Of a stretch of 64,000 nucleotides of DNA, positions 41,688 through 50,502 are shown piece after piece. The stretch comes from Terribacillus saccharophilus (lineage in GTDB: Bacteria; Bacillota; Bacilli; Bacillales; Amphibacillaceae). Under the pieces are notes generated by a model, which saw only the letters and a list, made by a program, of their open reading frames with translations, was not told the origin of the DNA and made no database searches. The translations under genes and the position numbers were made by a program. Location of the stretch: contig FOCD01000005.1 in NCBI GenBank assembly GCA_900110015.1, positions 124,001 to 188,000 on the forward strand, written 5' to 3'. The first letter of the stretch is position 1. Each line of letters begins with the position of its first letter.

Positions 41688-42083
41688 ATGGACAACCAGG
41701 CAATTATTCTCTTTGATGGTGTTTGCAATCTATGTAATAACAGTGTTCAATTCATCATCAGGCATGATAAAGATGCCTACTTCAAATTCGCTTCCCTTCA
41801 AAGCGACTTCGGCGGACAGTTGAAAGAAGCAAAGCAAATTCCGAATGACGTCGACAGCATCATTCTTGTGGAAAATGGCAAGGTGTATATGCAATCGAGT
41901 GCAATTTTGCATATTGCACGTCATCTAGACGGTGCATGGAAACTGGCTGCTGCTGCTCTATTCATTCCGCGACCAATTCGGGATATAATTTATCGATATG
42001 TTGCTAGAAATCGTTATCGGTGGTTCGGCAGACAAGATCAATGCATGCTACCATCGCCCGATTTAAAAGAGCGATTTTTGTGA
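41688..42083 (+). CDS. DCC-family thiol-disulfide oxidoreductase (DUF393, YuxK-like)
   Basis: 131 aa. The DCC signature is FDGVCNLCNNSVQFIIRHDK with the C-x-x-C pair, followed by YFKFASLQSDFGG, SSAILHIARHLDG, IYRYVARNRYRWFGR and a final C-M-L-P. These small thioredoxin-like proteins are predicted oxidoreductases. ATG 41688 has AGGAGGG upstream; the frame opens earlier inside the preceding gene. Last gene of the unit. Confidence 0.88.
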   Translation: MDNQAIILFDGVCNLCNNSVQFIIRHDKDAYFKFASLQSDFGGQLKEAKQIPNDVDSIILVENGKVYMQSSAILHIARHLDGAWKLAAAALFIPRPIRDIIYRYVARNRYRWFGRQDQCMLPSPDLKERFL

Positions 42084-42195
42084 GAATAAAGATTTTGTGA
42101 AGATTCACTAGAGCTCCTATACAAATTGCCTGAGGAACGGTATCATACTAGCAGTAGCCAAGAACGGCAAATATTGCATAGAAAAGAGTCAGCTA

Positions 42196-43611
42196 ATGAG
42201 AATAACGATCCTGGCCGCAATCGTACTGTGCTTGATTGGCGTGGGTATCTATTCGATTGCGTCGAACAACAAGAAGGAAGTGGAAGCAGTAACCGCTCCG
42301 AAACAGCTATTTGTCGCCACAGATGGCGACGATGAGAATGAAGGAACAAAAGAAAAACCCCTTCGTACGATACAAGCAGCAGTGGATCAGTCCACAGCTG
42401 GTACGACCGTTTATATCCGTGGCGGAACTTATACGGATGGATTTGAAGTAGCGCATAGCGGAGCGAAAGAGGCACCAGTTATCATTCGTAATTTTGAAGA
42501 TGAAGAAGTAGTCATCAGCGGCAAAGACAAGGTAATGGAAGAAGATACAGCACTTGTGAATGTAGACAGTAAGCGATACATTACAATCCAAGGACTAACC
42601 GTGCAGGATTTAAATGCAGATTCTCCAGACTTTGCTGTAATGGGAATTCTCATAACGGGCAACAGCTCTAATATTAATATCATTCAAAATCATATCCACC
42701 ATATAGGAAACACATCTGATGAAGGCAATGCCCATGGTATTGCAGTATATGGAACCGGCAAAATGGAACAGATCCGAGTTATGGATAATATTGTTGAGGA
42801 TCTGACCCTTGGCCTCAGTGAAGCTGTCGTTTTGAACGGTAATATTGATGGTTTTGCTGTGACGGGCAATACCGTTCGCCATAATAATAATATCGGAATT
42901 GATCTGATCGGTTATGAGGGTACATCGGAAGACCCTGACGCAGATTATGTACGAAACGGCACAGTTCAAGGCAATGTGGTGCATGATAACTCTTCTTATG
43001 GTAATCCAGCATATGGAGAAGATTATTCTGCAGGTGGCATTTACGTCGATGGTGCTAAGGATATTAAAATTAAAGCAAATACAGTTTTCCGAAATGATTT
43101 AGGTATTGAAGCAACGTCTGAACACAAAGGACAGTACGCAGACAACATTGAAATCACTGAAAACAATGTGTATGAAAATAACTATACAGGTATTTCAATC
43201 GGCGGTTATGACGAGGAGCGAGGCGGCACTAAAAATTCGTCTATTACTTATAACGTGCTCTTCCGAAATGACACAAAAGATCTTGATGGCGGACAGCTCC
43301 TTCTGCAGCATGATATTACCGGCAATGATATTTCACATAATGTGTTCACTTCCAGCAAAACAGGACTTTTCATATCTAATTATTTCAAATCAAATAGCAG
43401 CAATACTATGACACGAAATGTTTACGATAAAGAAGAGAACCGAGAAAACAGCTGGGTTTGGAAACAGGAAGAATATAACGATTTTGCGGAATATCAAGAA
43501 GCGACCGGACAAGAAGAGGATTCTGCATATATAGAAGTGCATTACATGGATGTCTCCAGTAAGGATTTCACCTTAAAAGAAGGCACCACTGCACAAGCAG
43601 TAATAGACTGA
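42196..43611 (+). CDS. Secreted or membrane-anchored right-handed beta-helix protein
   Basis: 471 aa. An N-terminal hydrophobic segment (ITILAAIVLCLIGVGIYSIA) acts as a signal anchor. Then comes a DUF1565-like opening, LFVATDGDDENEGTKEKPLR, TIQAAVDQSTAGTTVYIRGG. From about residue 110 to 420 there are many N-x-V/I-x-x-N-x-x-G-I/H rungs (for example NIVEDLTLGLSEAVVLNGN, NTVRHNNNIGIDLIG), i.e. a parallel beta-helix like NosD or pectate lyase-type proteins. Likely a polysaccharide-active or surface protein; catalytic residues cannot be assigned. The ribosome site is weak. Confidence 0.8.
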   Translation: MRITILAAIVLCLIGVGIYSIASNNKKEVEAVTAPKQLFVATDGDDENEGTKEKPLRTIQAAVDQSTAGTTVYIRGGTYTDGFEVAHSGAKEAPVIIRNFEDEEVVISGKDKVMEEDTALVNVDSKRYITIQGLTVQDLNADSPDFAVMGILITGNSSNINIIQNHIHHIGNTSDEGNAHGIAVYGTGKMEQIRVMDNIVEDLTLGLSEAVVLNGNIDGFAVTGNTVRHNNNIGIDLIGYEGTSEDPDADYVRNGTVQGNVVHDNSSYGNPAYGEDYSAGGIYVDGAKDIKIKANTVFRNDLGIEATSEHKGQYADNIEITENNVYENNYTGISIGGYDEERGGTKNSSITYNVLFRNDTKDLDGGQLLLQHDITGNDISHNVFTSSKTGLFISNYFKSNSSNTMTRNVYDKEENRENSWVWKQEEYNDFAEYQEATGQEEDSAYIEVHYMDVSSKDFTLKEGTTAQAVID

Positions 43612-43616
43612 GGAAA

Positions 43617-43647
43617 AACCTGCATGCTAAGCATGCAGGTTTTTTTG
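43617..43647 (+). terminator. Terminator after beta-helix protein gene
   Basis: AACCTGCATGC-taa-GCATGCAGGTT followed by TTTTT. Confidence 0.9.
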
Positions 43648-43804
43648 CTTAAAGGTTGTGGAATGACGAAGTATCTTCCTTTTAGATAGTAAGATTACAG
43701 CTGCGTAAATATTCTCTTATCTTTGTAGTGTTTCTGTAAACGAATACAAATACAGACGAGTATTTGCTATGCTTTATCTATTAAAACAAGGGAGGAATCT
43801 ATTC

Positions 43805-46078
43805 GTGAAAAGCGCGATGGATTGGAAGTTCTTCGTATTGGCTGTTTTACTTATTCCTTTTACAGTTTTCGGCTATGCAGTTCAAAGTCAGGCTGAAACT
43901 GCAGCTGATCCTGCACCGGAAATACAGCCAAAGGGAGAGGCGAACGGGAAAAAGGTCTTATTTGATAATACACATGGACAAACTGCTGGTGCGGCAGACT
44001 GGGTTATTGATGGTGCTTTTTCTGATTTTGGTGATGCCTTGGCTGAAGAAGGCTATTATGTGAAGGAATTACGGAAAACGTCTGCTATCACATATGAGGA
44101 TATAAGTGAGTATGACGTATTCGTTATTCCAGAACCAAACATTCCATTCAAGACTTCAGAGCAGGATGCAATGCTGCGCTACACTCAAGAAGGCGGCAGT
44201 ATCTTCTTCATTGGTGACCACTACAATGCGGATCGTAACTACAACCGTTGGGATTCCGGTGAAATCTTCAATGGTTATCGTCGAGGTGCATTTGAAGATC
44301 CAACCAAAGGTATGTCAGCTGATGAAGCGAATTCCGATCGGATGCAAGGTGTAGAAAGCTCCGACTGGCTTGGTGATAATTTCGGTATTCGTTTCCGTTT
44401 CAATGCTGTAGGTGATATCGAATCTGGACAAACTGTGGTCGAACCATCTGATTCTTTTGGGATCACAGAAGGTATTGAAGTCGTAGAATCTCATGCAGGA
44501 GCTACATTGACAATTCTCGACCCGACGAAATCCAAAGGCTTGATTTATTTCCCGGAAAATATCCCGGCTTGGCCGAATGCTGTCGACCAAGGGGTGTATG
44601 CTGGCGGTGGCATTGATGAAGGAGCTTTTGCGGCAATATCCAAATTGGAGCAAGGTAAAGCGGCGTTCATTGGTGATTCCTCACCAGTAGAAGATGCTAC
44701 TCCTAAGTATCTTCGTGAGGACAGCGGCAGAACTAAGCGGACGTATGATGGTTTTACAGGAGAAGGAAATAACGGTCAGTATTTGCTTAATGTTATGGAT
44801 TGGTTGAGTGAAAAAGAAAGCTATTCCAGCTTTGAGGAAACATCTATTTCTTTGAGTGAAGTGACGCCTTTGCTGGAAACAGCTACAATCAATGAAAATC
44901 CGGAATTGACTACAGAAGCGGAAGCAGAGCCTTGGTCAAATCCACCAGCTGGATATCAATGGTATAATCCGAGTACATTTGCAGCTGGATCTTACGGTTC
45001 CGATGAAGTAGCATCAAATCCAACTTATGACGTTGTGACACCTGCTACATTGCCGACGCAGCAGGAATTTACCGTGCGTGTTGTGGTGGAAGATCTGCAG
45101 CCGGGTGAGACACTGACAGGGCTGCAGTTGGGAAGCTATTTACCAGGAGGACAGCAGATCGGGAAGTTCAATACAACCGGATCATGGCCGAGCAACTATG
45201 GATACAGCAGTAACTTCTCTGTCACGGCAGATGCGACAGGAAGAGCTGTAGCAGATATCCCTGCACAATTGAATCCATCGACTGCAGATGGTACAGCAAG
45301 CCTGCGTCTTCGTAAGGATGGCAGCAATCTTCTGACGAAGTCTGTACAAGTCGGGAACGTTGATACAGAGCCTTTACCAGAAGACGAAGTGGAGCTTCCG
45401 CAGAAGGTAGCTATTCAGGAAGCGCGTAATGTACAGGATGGAGAAGTTGTTACGATAGAGGGCACTGTTACATCTGCTCCAGGCAGCTTTGGTGGCAAAG
45501 GTTTCTATGTACAAGACGATACTGCCGGTATTTATGTTTTTCAGGACAGTGACAGTTTCAAAACTGGAGATCTTGTTCAAATCAGTGCTGTAAAAACTAC
45601 TTATAATGGAGAAGTGGAAGTTACAGATGTAATCAAGTCCGAAGTTATTGGACAATCAGAGGTTCCTGCACCAAAAACTGTTTCAGTGATTGATGACACG
45701 AATCAAGGACAGCTTGTTAAGCTTAATGAAGTAACAATCCAGAATATCGAAGCAGTCGGCACATATGGTACGTTTGAGTTTGATGCACAAGCAGCTGATG
45801 GTAATGTGACTCGTGTGCGGGTCGACAATCGAATCGGATTGAATCACGATACCTTCACTGCACAGTTCCAAGAAGGAGAAAAAGTTGATATTACAGGTAT
45901 CTCATCTATCTTCAATGATACGTATCAGCTAAAACCCGTTGCGACGGATAATATTGTCAAGTCAGCACAAGCAGAAGAGCCGGTACCATGTAAAACTGAC
46001 AACGGAAAACACAAAGGTGCGGATAAAGGAAAAGGGAAAGGCAAAGGCCACGATAAAAGTTGGAAATGTGCCGCATAA
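43805..46078 (+). CDS. Large secreted protein with GATase-like (DUF4350-type) and OB-fold domains
   Basis: 757 aa. GTG 43805 with GGGAGG nine bases upstream. Signal peptide (KFFVLAVLLIPFTVFGYAVQ; likely cleavage at SQA). The first half (about 45-335) begins KKVLFDNTHGQTAGAADWVI and includes YDVFVIPEPNIPF and GGSIFFIGDHYNADRNYNRW, a DUF4350/GATase-like fold. A middle beta domain follows (about 390-530). The third part (about 540-715: VVTIEGTVTSAPGSFGGKGF, YVQDDTAGIYVFQD) is a YhcR/OB-fold nucleic-acid-binding-type repeat. The tail is low-complexity GKGKGKGHDK. Possibly an extracellular nuclease-associated or DNA-binding protein; no nuclease motif is seen. Confidence 0.75.
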   Translation: MKSAMDWKFFVLAVLLIPFTVFGYAVQSQAETAADPAPEIQPKGEANGKKVLFDNTHGQTAGAADWVIDGAFSDFGDALAEEGYYVKELRKTSAITYEDISEYDVFVIPEPNIPFKTSEQDAMLRYTQEGGSIFFIGDHYNADRNYNRWDSGEIFNGYRRGAFEDPTKGMSADEANSDRMQGVESSDWLGDNFGIRFRFNAVGDIESGQTVVEPSDSFGITEGIEVVESHAGATLTILDPTKSKGLIYFPENIPAWPNAVDQGVYAGGGIDEGAFAAISKLEQGKAAFIGDSSPVEDATPKYLREDSGRTKRTYDGFTGEGNNGQYLLNVMDWLSEKESYSSFEETSISLSEVTPLLETATINENPELTTEAEAEPWSNPPAGYQWYNPSTFAAGSYGSDEVASNPTYDVVTPATLPTQQEFTVRVVVEDLQPGETLTGLQLGSYLPGGQQIGKFNTTGSWPSNYGYSSNFSVTADATGRAVADIPAQLNPSTADGTASLRLRKDGSNLLTKSVQVGNVDTEPLPEDEVELPQKVAIQEARNVQDGEVVTIEGTVTSAPGSFGGKGFYVQDDTAGIYVFQDSDSFKTGDLVQISAVKTTYNGEVEVTDVIKSEVIGQSEVPAPKTVSVIDDTNQGQLVKLNEVTIQNIEAVGTYGTFEFDAQAADGNVTRVRVDNRIGLNHDTFTAQFQEGEKVDITGISSIFNDTYQLKPVATDNIVKSAQAEEPVPCKTDNGKHKGADKGKGKGKGHDKSWKCAA

Positions 46079-46087
46079 ATTCCAAAG

Positions 46088-46123
46088 GAAGCAGGATTGT
46101 AACAATCCCTGCTTCTTTTTTTT
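46088..46123 (+). terminator. Terminator after the large secreted protein gene
   Basis: GAAGCAGGATTG and CAATCCCTGCTTC arms (one bulge) followed by TTTTTTTT. The roughly 230 bases from here to the YjcZ gene hold no ORF or element I can support, apart from a SigK-like CATAGAATG at about 46323. Confidence 0.85.
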
Positions 46124-46356
46124 GTGCTGCCCTTTTCACTGTAACTTGCTTTCGTGCTCCTCATTTATAGTGAAGGTAATGTGAAACATTATGCTTTTTT
46201 TAAAATATGTGACCCTTCATCAAAACAATTAAACAGTACGAGTAAATGAAGGAACAAAAATGTTTTTAACTGTTTGTAGTGCTTTCTTTTCATGTTATTC
46301 GGTACGCATCTGTTGTTACCTACATAGAATGACTTGAGTCAAAAAGGAGGGATATC

Positions 46357-46476
46357 ATGTCTGAAAGTTACGGCGGCGGTAAAGGATACGGTAGCGGTTT
46401 CGCGCTTCTAGTAGTTCTTTTCATCTTGTTGATCATCATCGGTGCTTCTTACGTTGGAGGCGGCTACGGTTACTAA
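46357..46476 (+). CDS. YjcZ-family small sporulation protein
   Basis: 39 aa. The peptide begins [20 protein letters not shown], continues [16 protein letters not shown] and ends YGY. Glycine/tyrosine-rich ends flank one hydrophobic helix ([15 protein letters not shown]), the signature of YjcZ/SscA-like proteins made late in sporulation. AAAGGAGG lies seven bases upstream of the ATG. A possible sigma-K-like -10 (CATAGAATG) lies 30 bp upstream. Too short for routine ORF calling but well supported. Confidence 0.88.
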   Translation: MSESYGGGKGYGSGFALLVVLFILLIIIGASYVGGGYGY

Positions 46477-46485
46477 GCAATGCTA

Positions 46486-46522
46486 AAAGAAACCGCGGTT
46501 ATTTACCGCGGTTTCTTTTCTT
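46486..46522. terminator. Terminator between yjcZ and YrvL-like gene
   Basis: AAAGAAACCGCGG-ttattta-CCGCGGTTTCTTT followed by TC. It is bidirectional; the minus-strand gene stops inside it. Confidence 0.9.
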
Positions 46523-46981
46523 CTTTTTCTTTTCATAATCAAAGGTTACCTCTGTTAGGGCAATGAAAGCTGCGACAACAATCTCTATATGCCATGCTAA
46601 ATGTATAGGTTCGTATAAGCCGTTCACAATGGAGATGGCGAGCCAATTCACTACAAAGTTCAAGGAAAAAGCAACCATAAAATCATAAAGTGTCTGTATT
46701 TTAAAATTCTTAGTGAGAATATAATAAAAAGCTTTTGCAAATAACTCACCGAAAATACTTAGAAGAAGATATACAGCTACAAATACGGCCAAATGCTTGG
46801 GAGATTCATAAGCAGCACCAAGTATACTTAAGGCACCCAGAAATCCGAAATAGTAGAGGGCAGCTACGAATGCGAACGTAAACCCTAGTAGTATGGATAT
46901 AATTAGAGTTACGGAAATCTTTGATACTCTGTTTCTTTTACCTTTACGCTGCTCTGTTGCCACTGCCATCACCTCATGCAT
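46499..46981 (-). CDS. YrvL-like regulatory membrane protein
   Basis: Up to 160 aa. Four hydrophobic segments: VTLIISILLGFTFAFVAALY, LAVFVAVYLLLSIFGELF, FMVAFSLNFVVNWLAISIVN and IEIVVAAFIALTEVTF, with basic termini (QRKGKRNRVSK, EKKKKKRNRGK). This pattern resembles the YrvL family, a membrane protein reported to influence the SigO system in B. subtilis. No SigO genes are nearby. The start is unsettled among ATG 46981, ATG 46969 and GTG 46963; only the last has a good ribosome site (GAGGTGAT). Confidence 0.6.
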   Translation of the reverse strand: MHEVMAVATEQRKGKRNRVSKISVTLIISILLGFTFAFVAALYYFGFLGALSILGAAYESPKHLAVFVAVYLLLSIFGELFAKAFYYILTKNFKIQTLYDFMVAFSLNFVVNWLAISIVNGLYEPIHLAWHIEIVVAAFIALTEVTFDYEKKKKKRNRGK

Positions 46982-47020
46982 TCACTCTGATTCTTAATAC
47001 GAATAATCTATCTAAAAGTT

Positions 47021-47542
47021 TCATATTGATGGATAGTCAGAGCGAAGCAAGCTATACATGACCATATCTAAAAAAACACCATTCAATTTTTCAAAATGAC
47101 GTAAAGTACCTTCTTCATGAAAGCCAGCTTTTTCGAGCAGACGACGTGAAGGTGCATTGCCTGGCTCTACTTTTGCTTCTATTCTGTTCAAATTTAACGT
47201 TTGAAAGCCTTCTTCTATCAAGGCTTGCAGTGCTTGGGTCATATAACCTTTTCTCCAGAAATCCTTTCCTATCTCATAGCCAATTTCTCCACGTTGATTC
47301 ACAGCATCAATGTAATTGAACCCACACGTACCAACAATCGTGTTATCTTCTAGCAGGATTGTGTAGCGATCAGCATGTTCCAGTTGTGTGATATATAAAA
47401 TCATCTCTTCTGCTTGCTCTACAGTCTGCATTGGAGTGATATTCATAAAAGCAGTTACATCTGGATCTGACCAGAAATGGTATAGAGTTTGTGCATCGGA
47501 AACGGATATAGGACGCAGATGAATTTGTTGTTGATTGGACAA
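47021..47542 (-). CDS. GNAT family N-acetyltransferase (RimJ/RimL-like)
   Basis: 173 aa. Begins MSNQQQIHLRPISVSDAQTL, with EIGYEIGKDFWRKGYMTQAL (acetyl-CoA loop) and NRIEAKVEPGNAPSRRLLEK AGF-type ending. This matches the RimJ/RimL GNAT group, which acetylate N-terminal amines of proteins or small molecules. TTG 47542 is supported by GAGAGGA seven bases upstream; a TTG at 47575 would add 11 residues without a ribosome site. Divergent from the LysE-type gene. Confidence 0.85.
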   Translation of the reverse strand: MSNQQQIHLRPISVSDAQTLYHFWSDPDVTAFMNITPMQTVEQAEEMILYITQLEHADRYTILLEDNTIVGTCGFNYIDAVNQRGEIGYEIGKDFWRKGYMTQALQALIEEGFQTLNLNRIEAKVEPGNAPSRRLLEKAGFHEEGTLRHFEKLNGVFLDMVMYSLLRSDYPSI

Positions 47543-47610
47543 GTTATATATTCCTCTCGTTGTATAATTAGTCAATATTATGTATATTTAATATATTCTG
47601 ATAGGCGGTG

Positions 47611-48217
47611 ATGCTCTTGTTATCTTTGTTTCTGACAAACGTGCTTTTAGGACTCTCAATCGCTCTCCCGGTTGGTACAGTGACGATTGAGATGACCAAA
47701 CAAGGCTTAAAAAATGGTTTCGTACATGGATGGATGGTCGGAGTTGGCGGAATGACGATCGATTTTCTGCTGATGGTCGCTCTATTTCTTGGTCTTGCTC
47801 CTATCCTGGCAGCCCCTACAATCCAAACGGGCATGTGGCTGCTTGGTGCTATCTTCTTATTGTATATTGCCTATGACAGTATCAAAAATGCGGAAAACGA
47901 CAAAAAAGCTGCTGTCATCTTACAAAAACGGATTGCTTGTAGCAATTTCACTTAGTAACCTCGTATTTTGGATAAGTGTTTTCGGTACCTTTTTATCAAG
48001 CAGTTTTTCAGAAGGAAATGAGCTTTCCTTCATCGTCGCTGGACTCGGTATTCTGGCAGGTATCCAAGTGCATGATATCGGCTTGATGAGTATCGTCGCA
48101 GGTACAAGAAGGGTCGTCAACGAGACATTTGTGAAATGGGTTTCTATTGGAGCAGGATTAGTGCTCAGTTACTTTGCTATCCTTTTCTTCACCCAATTTT
48201 TGAAACGTATCCTCTGA
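47611..48217 (+). pseudogene. LysE-family exporter gene with a one-base frameshift
   Basis: Frame A from ATG 47611 encodes LFLTNVLLGLSIALPVGTVT, IEMTKQGLKNGFVHGWMVGV and up to YIAYDSIKNAENDKK, then drifts into AAVILQKRIACSNFT and stops at 47955. Frame B (+1) then continues SYKNGLLVAISLSNLVFWIS, then GIQVHDIGLMSIVAGTRRVV and ends at 48217. Joined at the A6 tract (47902-47907) they give one ordinary LysE/RhtB transporter of about 200 aa with six helices, so the gene carries one extra base. It may be a pseudogene, a sequencing error, or A-tract slippage. Confidence 0.8.
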
Positions 48218-48286
48218 CGAGGGCTATTTGTAGTTTACCGCTTTTTTCCTGTAGAATATAGATATAATCTCCTGGAGGCGGTAGTG

Positions 48287-49369
48287 GTGGCAGAACCCTT
48301 GAAAGCAATGTATACGAAAGAATTCCTGGAAGGTTTCGCTTCCAAAGTGAAACAAGCCTATAATGATTTCGATGAACGAGAGTTCGTTGATAAGGTGATG
48401 GATGGTGAATGGGAAGGGCTGGAATTGAAAGGTCGGATACGCCGGATCAGTCAGGTTCTCGGTTTCTTTCTTCCGAAGAATTATCCTGAAGCTTTAGGTA
48501 TTCTGCTTGCTATCCAGGACCAATGCGAAGGGTTTCCTTATTTATTTTTCCCGGACTTTGTCGAGGTGTACGGGCTGGAACTAGAGCATGAAGAAATATC
48601 GCTGCAAGCATTGGAGCAATTCACGAAGCGTTCAAGTGCTGAATTTGCCATCAGGCCATTTCTAATCAGGGCTCCTGAGCGGATTATGAAAAAAATGCTA
48701 GAATGGGCTCAATCAGATGATCATCATGTCCGCCGTCTGGCAAGTGAAGGCTGTCGTCCGAGGCTGCCGTGGGGACAAGCAATTCGGCAGTTTAAAGAAG
48801 AGCCAAATCCGATATTTGAAGTCCTGGAATTATTGAAAGCAGATTCCTCTTTGTATGTTCGGAAAAGTGTTGCCAATAATTTAAATGATATTGCTAAGGA
48901 TAATCCAAAACAAGTTATTTTGACGGCAAAACGCTGGAGTGGTTTTTCACCGGAGACAGACTGGATTATCCGGCATGGCTGTCGTACACTGCTTCGGAGC
49001 GGAGAACCAGAAGTAATGGTCTTATTCGGGTATGAGGAAGCGGCTGAGCTAATTGACGCTATGATAGTCACGGATCGTCAGCGCGTTACTATTGGAGAAT
49101 CGGTAACCATGTCGTATTCTTTTAATGTAAAGAAACAGGCGAAGCTGCGTATAGAGTATGCAATAGACTTCGTAAAGAAGCGAGGGATTTCCCAAAAGAA
49201 ATTTCTTCTCTCGGATCGGATATTTACAGCGGGAGAGAGTGTTACGAAAGAACGAGTCCATAATTGGAAAGACTTGACCACTAGGGTCCATTATCCGGGT
49301 ATACATCGTATTGTACTGCTTGCTAATGGGAAGGCAGTAGCTCATACAGATCTGGAACTGATCAAGTAA
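48287..49369 (+). CDS. AlkC-type DNA alkylation repair protein (YhaZ-like)
   Basis: About 360 aa. Alpha-helical HEAT-like repeats: EPLKAMYTKEFLEGFASKVK at the N-terminus, PFLIRAPERIMKKMLEWAQS, DDHHVRRLASEGCRPRLPWG and SLYVRKSVANNLNDIAKDNP, diagnostic of the AlkC/AlkD DNA glycosylase superfamily. AlkC removes cationic alkyl bases such as 3-methyladenine. The last 90 residues form the extra beta domain (VTMSYSFNVKKQAKLRIEYA) that distinguishes AlkC from AlkD. Tandem GTGs at 48284/48287; TGGAGGCGG favours 48287. Confidence 0.85.
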   Translation: MAEPLKAMYTKEFLEGFASKVKQAYNDFDEREFVDKVMDGEWEGLELKGRIRRISQVLGFFLPKNYPEALGILLAIQDQCEGFPYLFFPDFVEVYGLELEHEEISLQALEQFTKRSSAEFAIRPFLIRAPERIMKKMLEWAQSDDHHVRRLASEGCRPRLPWGQAIRQFKEEPNPIFEVLELLKADSSLYVRKSVANNLNDIAKDNPKQVILTAKRWSGFSPETDWIIRHGCRTLLRSGEPEVMVLFGYEEAAELIDAMIVTDRQRVTIGESVTMSYSFNVKKQAKLRIEYAIDFVKKRGISQKKFLLSDRIFTAGESVTKERVHNWKDLTTRVHYPGIHRIVLLANGKAVAHTDLELIK

Positions 49370-49382
49370 AGGAGTGGAAAAC

Positions 49383-49967
49383 ATGAAACGTATTGCAGTA
49401 TTCTGCGGTTCTAGCGTAGGCGCATCAGCAGCATACATCGCTGCAGCAGAAGAGTTAGGGAGGACGTTAGCTACCCAAGGACTGACGCTTGTGTATGGCG
49501 GAGCAAGTGTTGGTTTGATGGGGGCAGTTGCGAATGGTGCTATGAAAGCAGGAGGTCATGTGATCGGGGTAATGCCTGAATTTCTGGAGAAGCGGGAAAT
49601 CGCTCACTCACATGTATCTGAGCTGATCGTCGTTTCTTCTATGCATGAACGAAAAGCGAAAATGGCAGAGCTGGCAGATGGCTTTATCGCACTTCCTGGA
49701 GGACCAGGCACGCTGGAAGAGTTTTTCGAGATCTTCACATGGGCGCAACTTGGATTGCATAAAAAGCCACTCGGTATTTTGAATGTGGATGGCTATTATG
49801 ATCTGCTGGTAAGCTTATTTGACCGCATGGCGGATGAGCAGTTCATGCATGAAAAGTACCGTACGATGACACTAACAGATACGAAGCCTAAAAGTCTTTT
49901 GGAGCAGTTTCGTCAATATGAAGCGCCGGAAGTAAAAACCTATATCAGACGACCAGAGCAGACGTGA
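49383..49967 (+). CDS. LOG-family (TIGR00730) Rossmann-fold protein
   Basis: 194 aa. It begins MKRIAVFCGSSVGASAAYIA; YGGASVGLMGAVANGAMKAG and the LOG motif PGGPGTLEEFFE are present, with HERKAKM upstream. The family includes cytokinin riboside 5'-monophosphate phosphoribohydrolases; B. subtilis YvdD is a close type. It hydrolyses the N-glycosidic bond of nucleoside 5'-monophosphates. ATG 49383 has AAAGGAGTG upstream and lies 13 bp after the AlkC-like gene, so they may share a transcript. Confidence 0.88.
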   Translation: MKRIAVFCGSSVGASAAYIAAAEELGRTLATQGLTLVYGGASVGLMGAVANGAMKAGGHVIGVMPEFLEKREIAHSHVSELIVVSSMHERKAKMAELADGFIALPGGPGTLEEFFEIFTWAQLGLHKKPLGILNVDGYYDLLVSLFDRMADEQFMHEKYRTMTLTDTKPKSLLEQFRQYEAPEVKTYIRRPEQT

Positions 49968-49981
49968 CAGCGTATGCTCTT

Positions 49982-50392
49982 TTATTTGCCGAAGATTTCT
50001 TCTTCTGGATAAGCATGAGTCCAATGAAACGGCTGCAGCTCCCGTAAGGATACATACTTCACCTTATCCTCTTTATGTGTCACAGCTACTTGCACGTCGC
50101 GTCCCCAGTAAAGTAATCGCTCCTGGCAAATGCCGCATGGAGTCAGTATTTTAAAAGGACTATTCTCATCATTGCGCGCAACACAAATGGAATGGGTTAC
50201 TGACGATTGCAATTTATGAGCTTCCAGAATAGAGCCAACCTCCATGCATAGCTCGGTCGCGGCATTCAGCACTTCAGGAGCTACACTTGTTAGAATAATG
50301 CCCTCACTGGTGCGCATCGCAGCAGCACCACCCCAGCCACTCGGATAACGTTGCTTGATTAACTCAATTGCTGCCTCATATAACATATCCAT
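49982..50392 (-). CDS. Cytidine deaminase-family protein (blasticidin-S deaminase-like)
   Basis: 136 aa. The zinc site is LCMEVGSILEAHK (Cys-Met-Glu in place of the more usual C/H-A-E) and PCGICQERLLYW. Short, tetramer-type CDA fold with WGGAAAMRTSEGIIL near the start. The substrate may be cytidine or a related nucleoside; blasticidin-S deaminase-like relatives share this layout. Start ATG 50392 has AAAGGAG upstream; a GTG at 50401 overlaps it. Confidence 0.8.
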   Translation of the reverse strand: MDMLYEAAIELIKQRYPSGWGGAAAMRTSEGIILTSVAPEVLNAATELCMEVGSILEAHKLQSSVTHSICVARNDENSPFKILTPCGICQERLLYWGRDVQVAVTHKEDKVKYVSLRELQPFHWTHAYPEEEIFGK

Positions 50393-50502
50393 TACTATCA
50401 CTCCTTTGCTTTTAGTATATCAGGGCAATTTTTACAACTCAGCAAAAATTATCAAAATCATAATATGTTTTTAAGTTAAGCTGTAACTAAGGAGGTGAGC
50501 AA

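Noticed and set aside
43725-43790. SigB-like promoter upstream of the large secreted protein
   Set aside because: GTTTCT and GAGTAT are present but the spacing is too long for sigma-B.
47902-47908. Programmed -1 frameshift (AAAAAAG heptamer) in the LysE-type gene
   Set aside because: The heptamer is not in the phase needed for X-XXY-YYZ slippage, and joining the frames needs +1 rather than -1. A one-base insertion is simpler.
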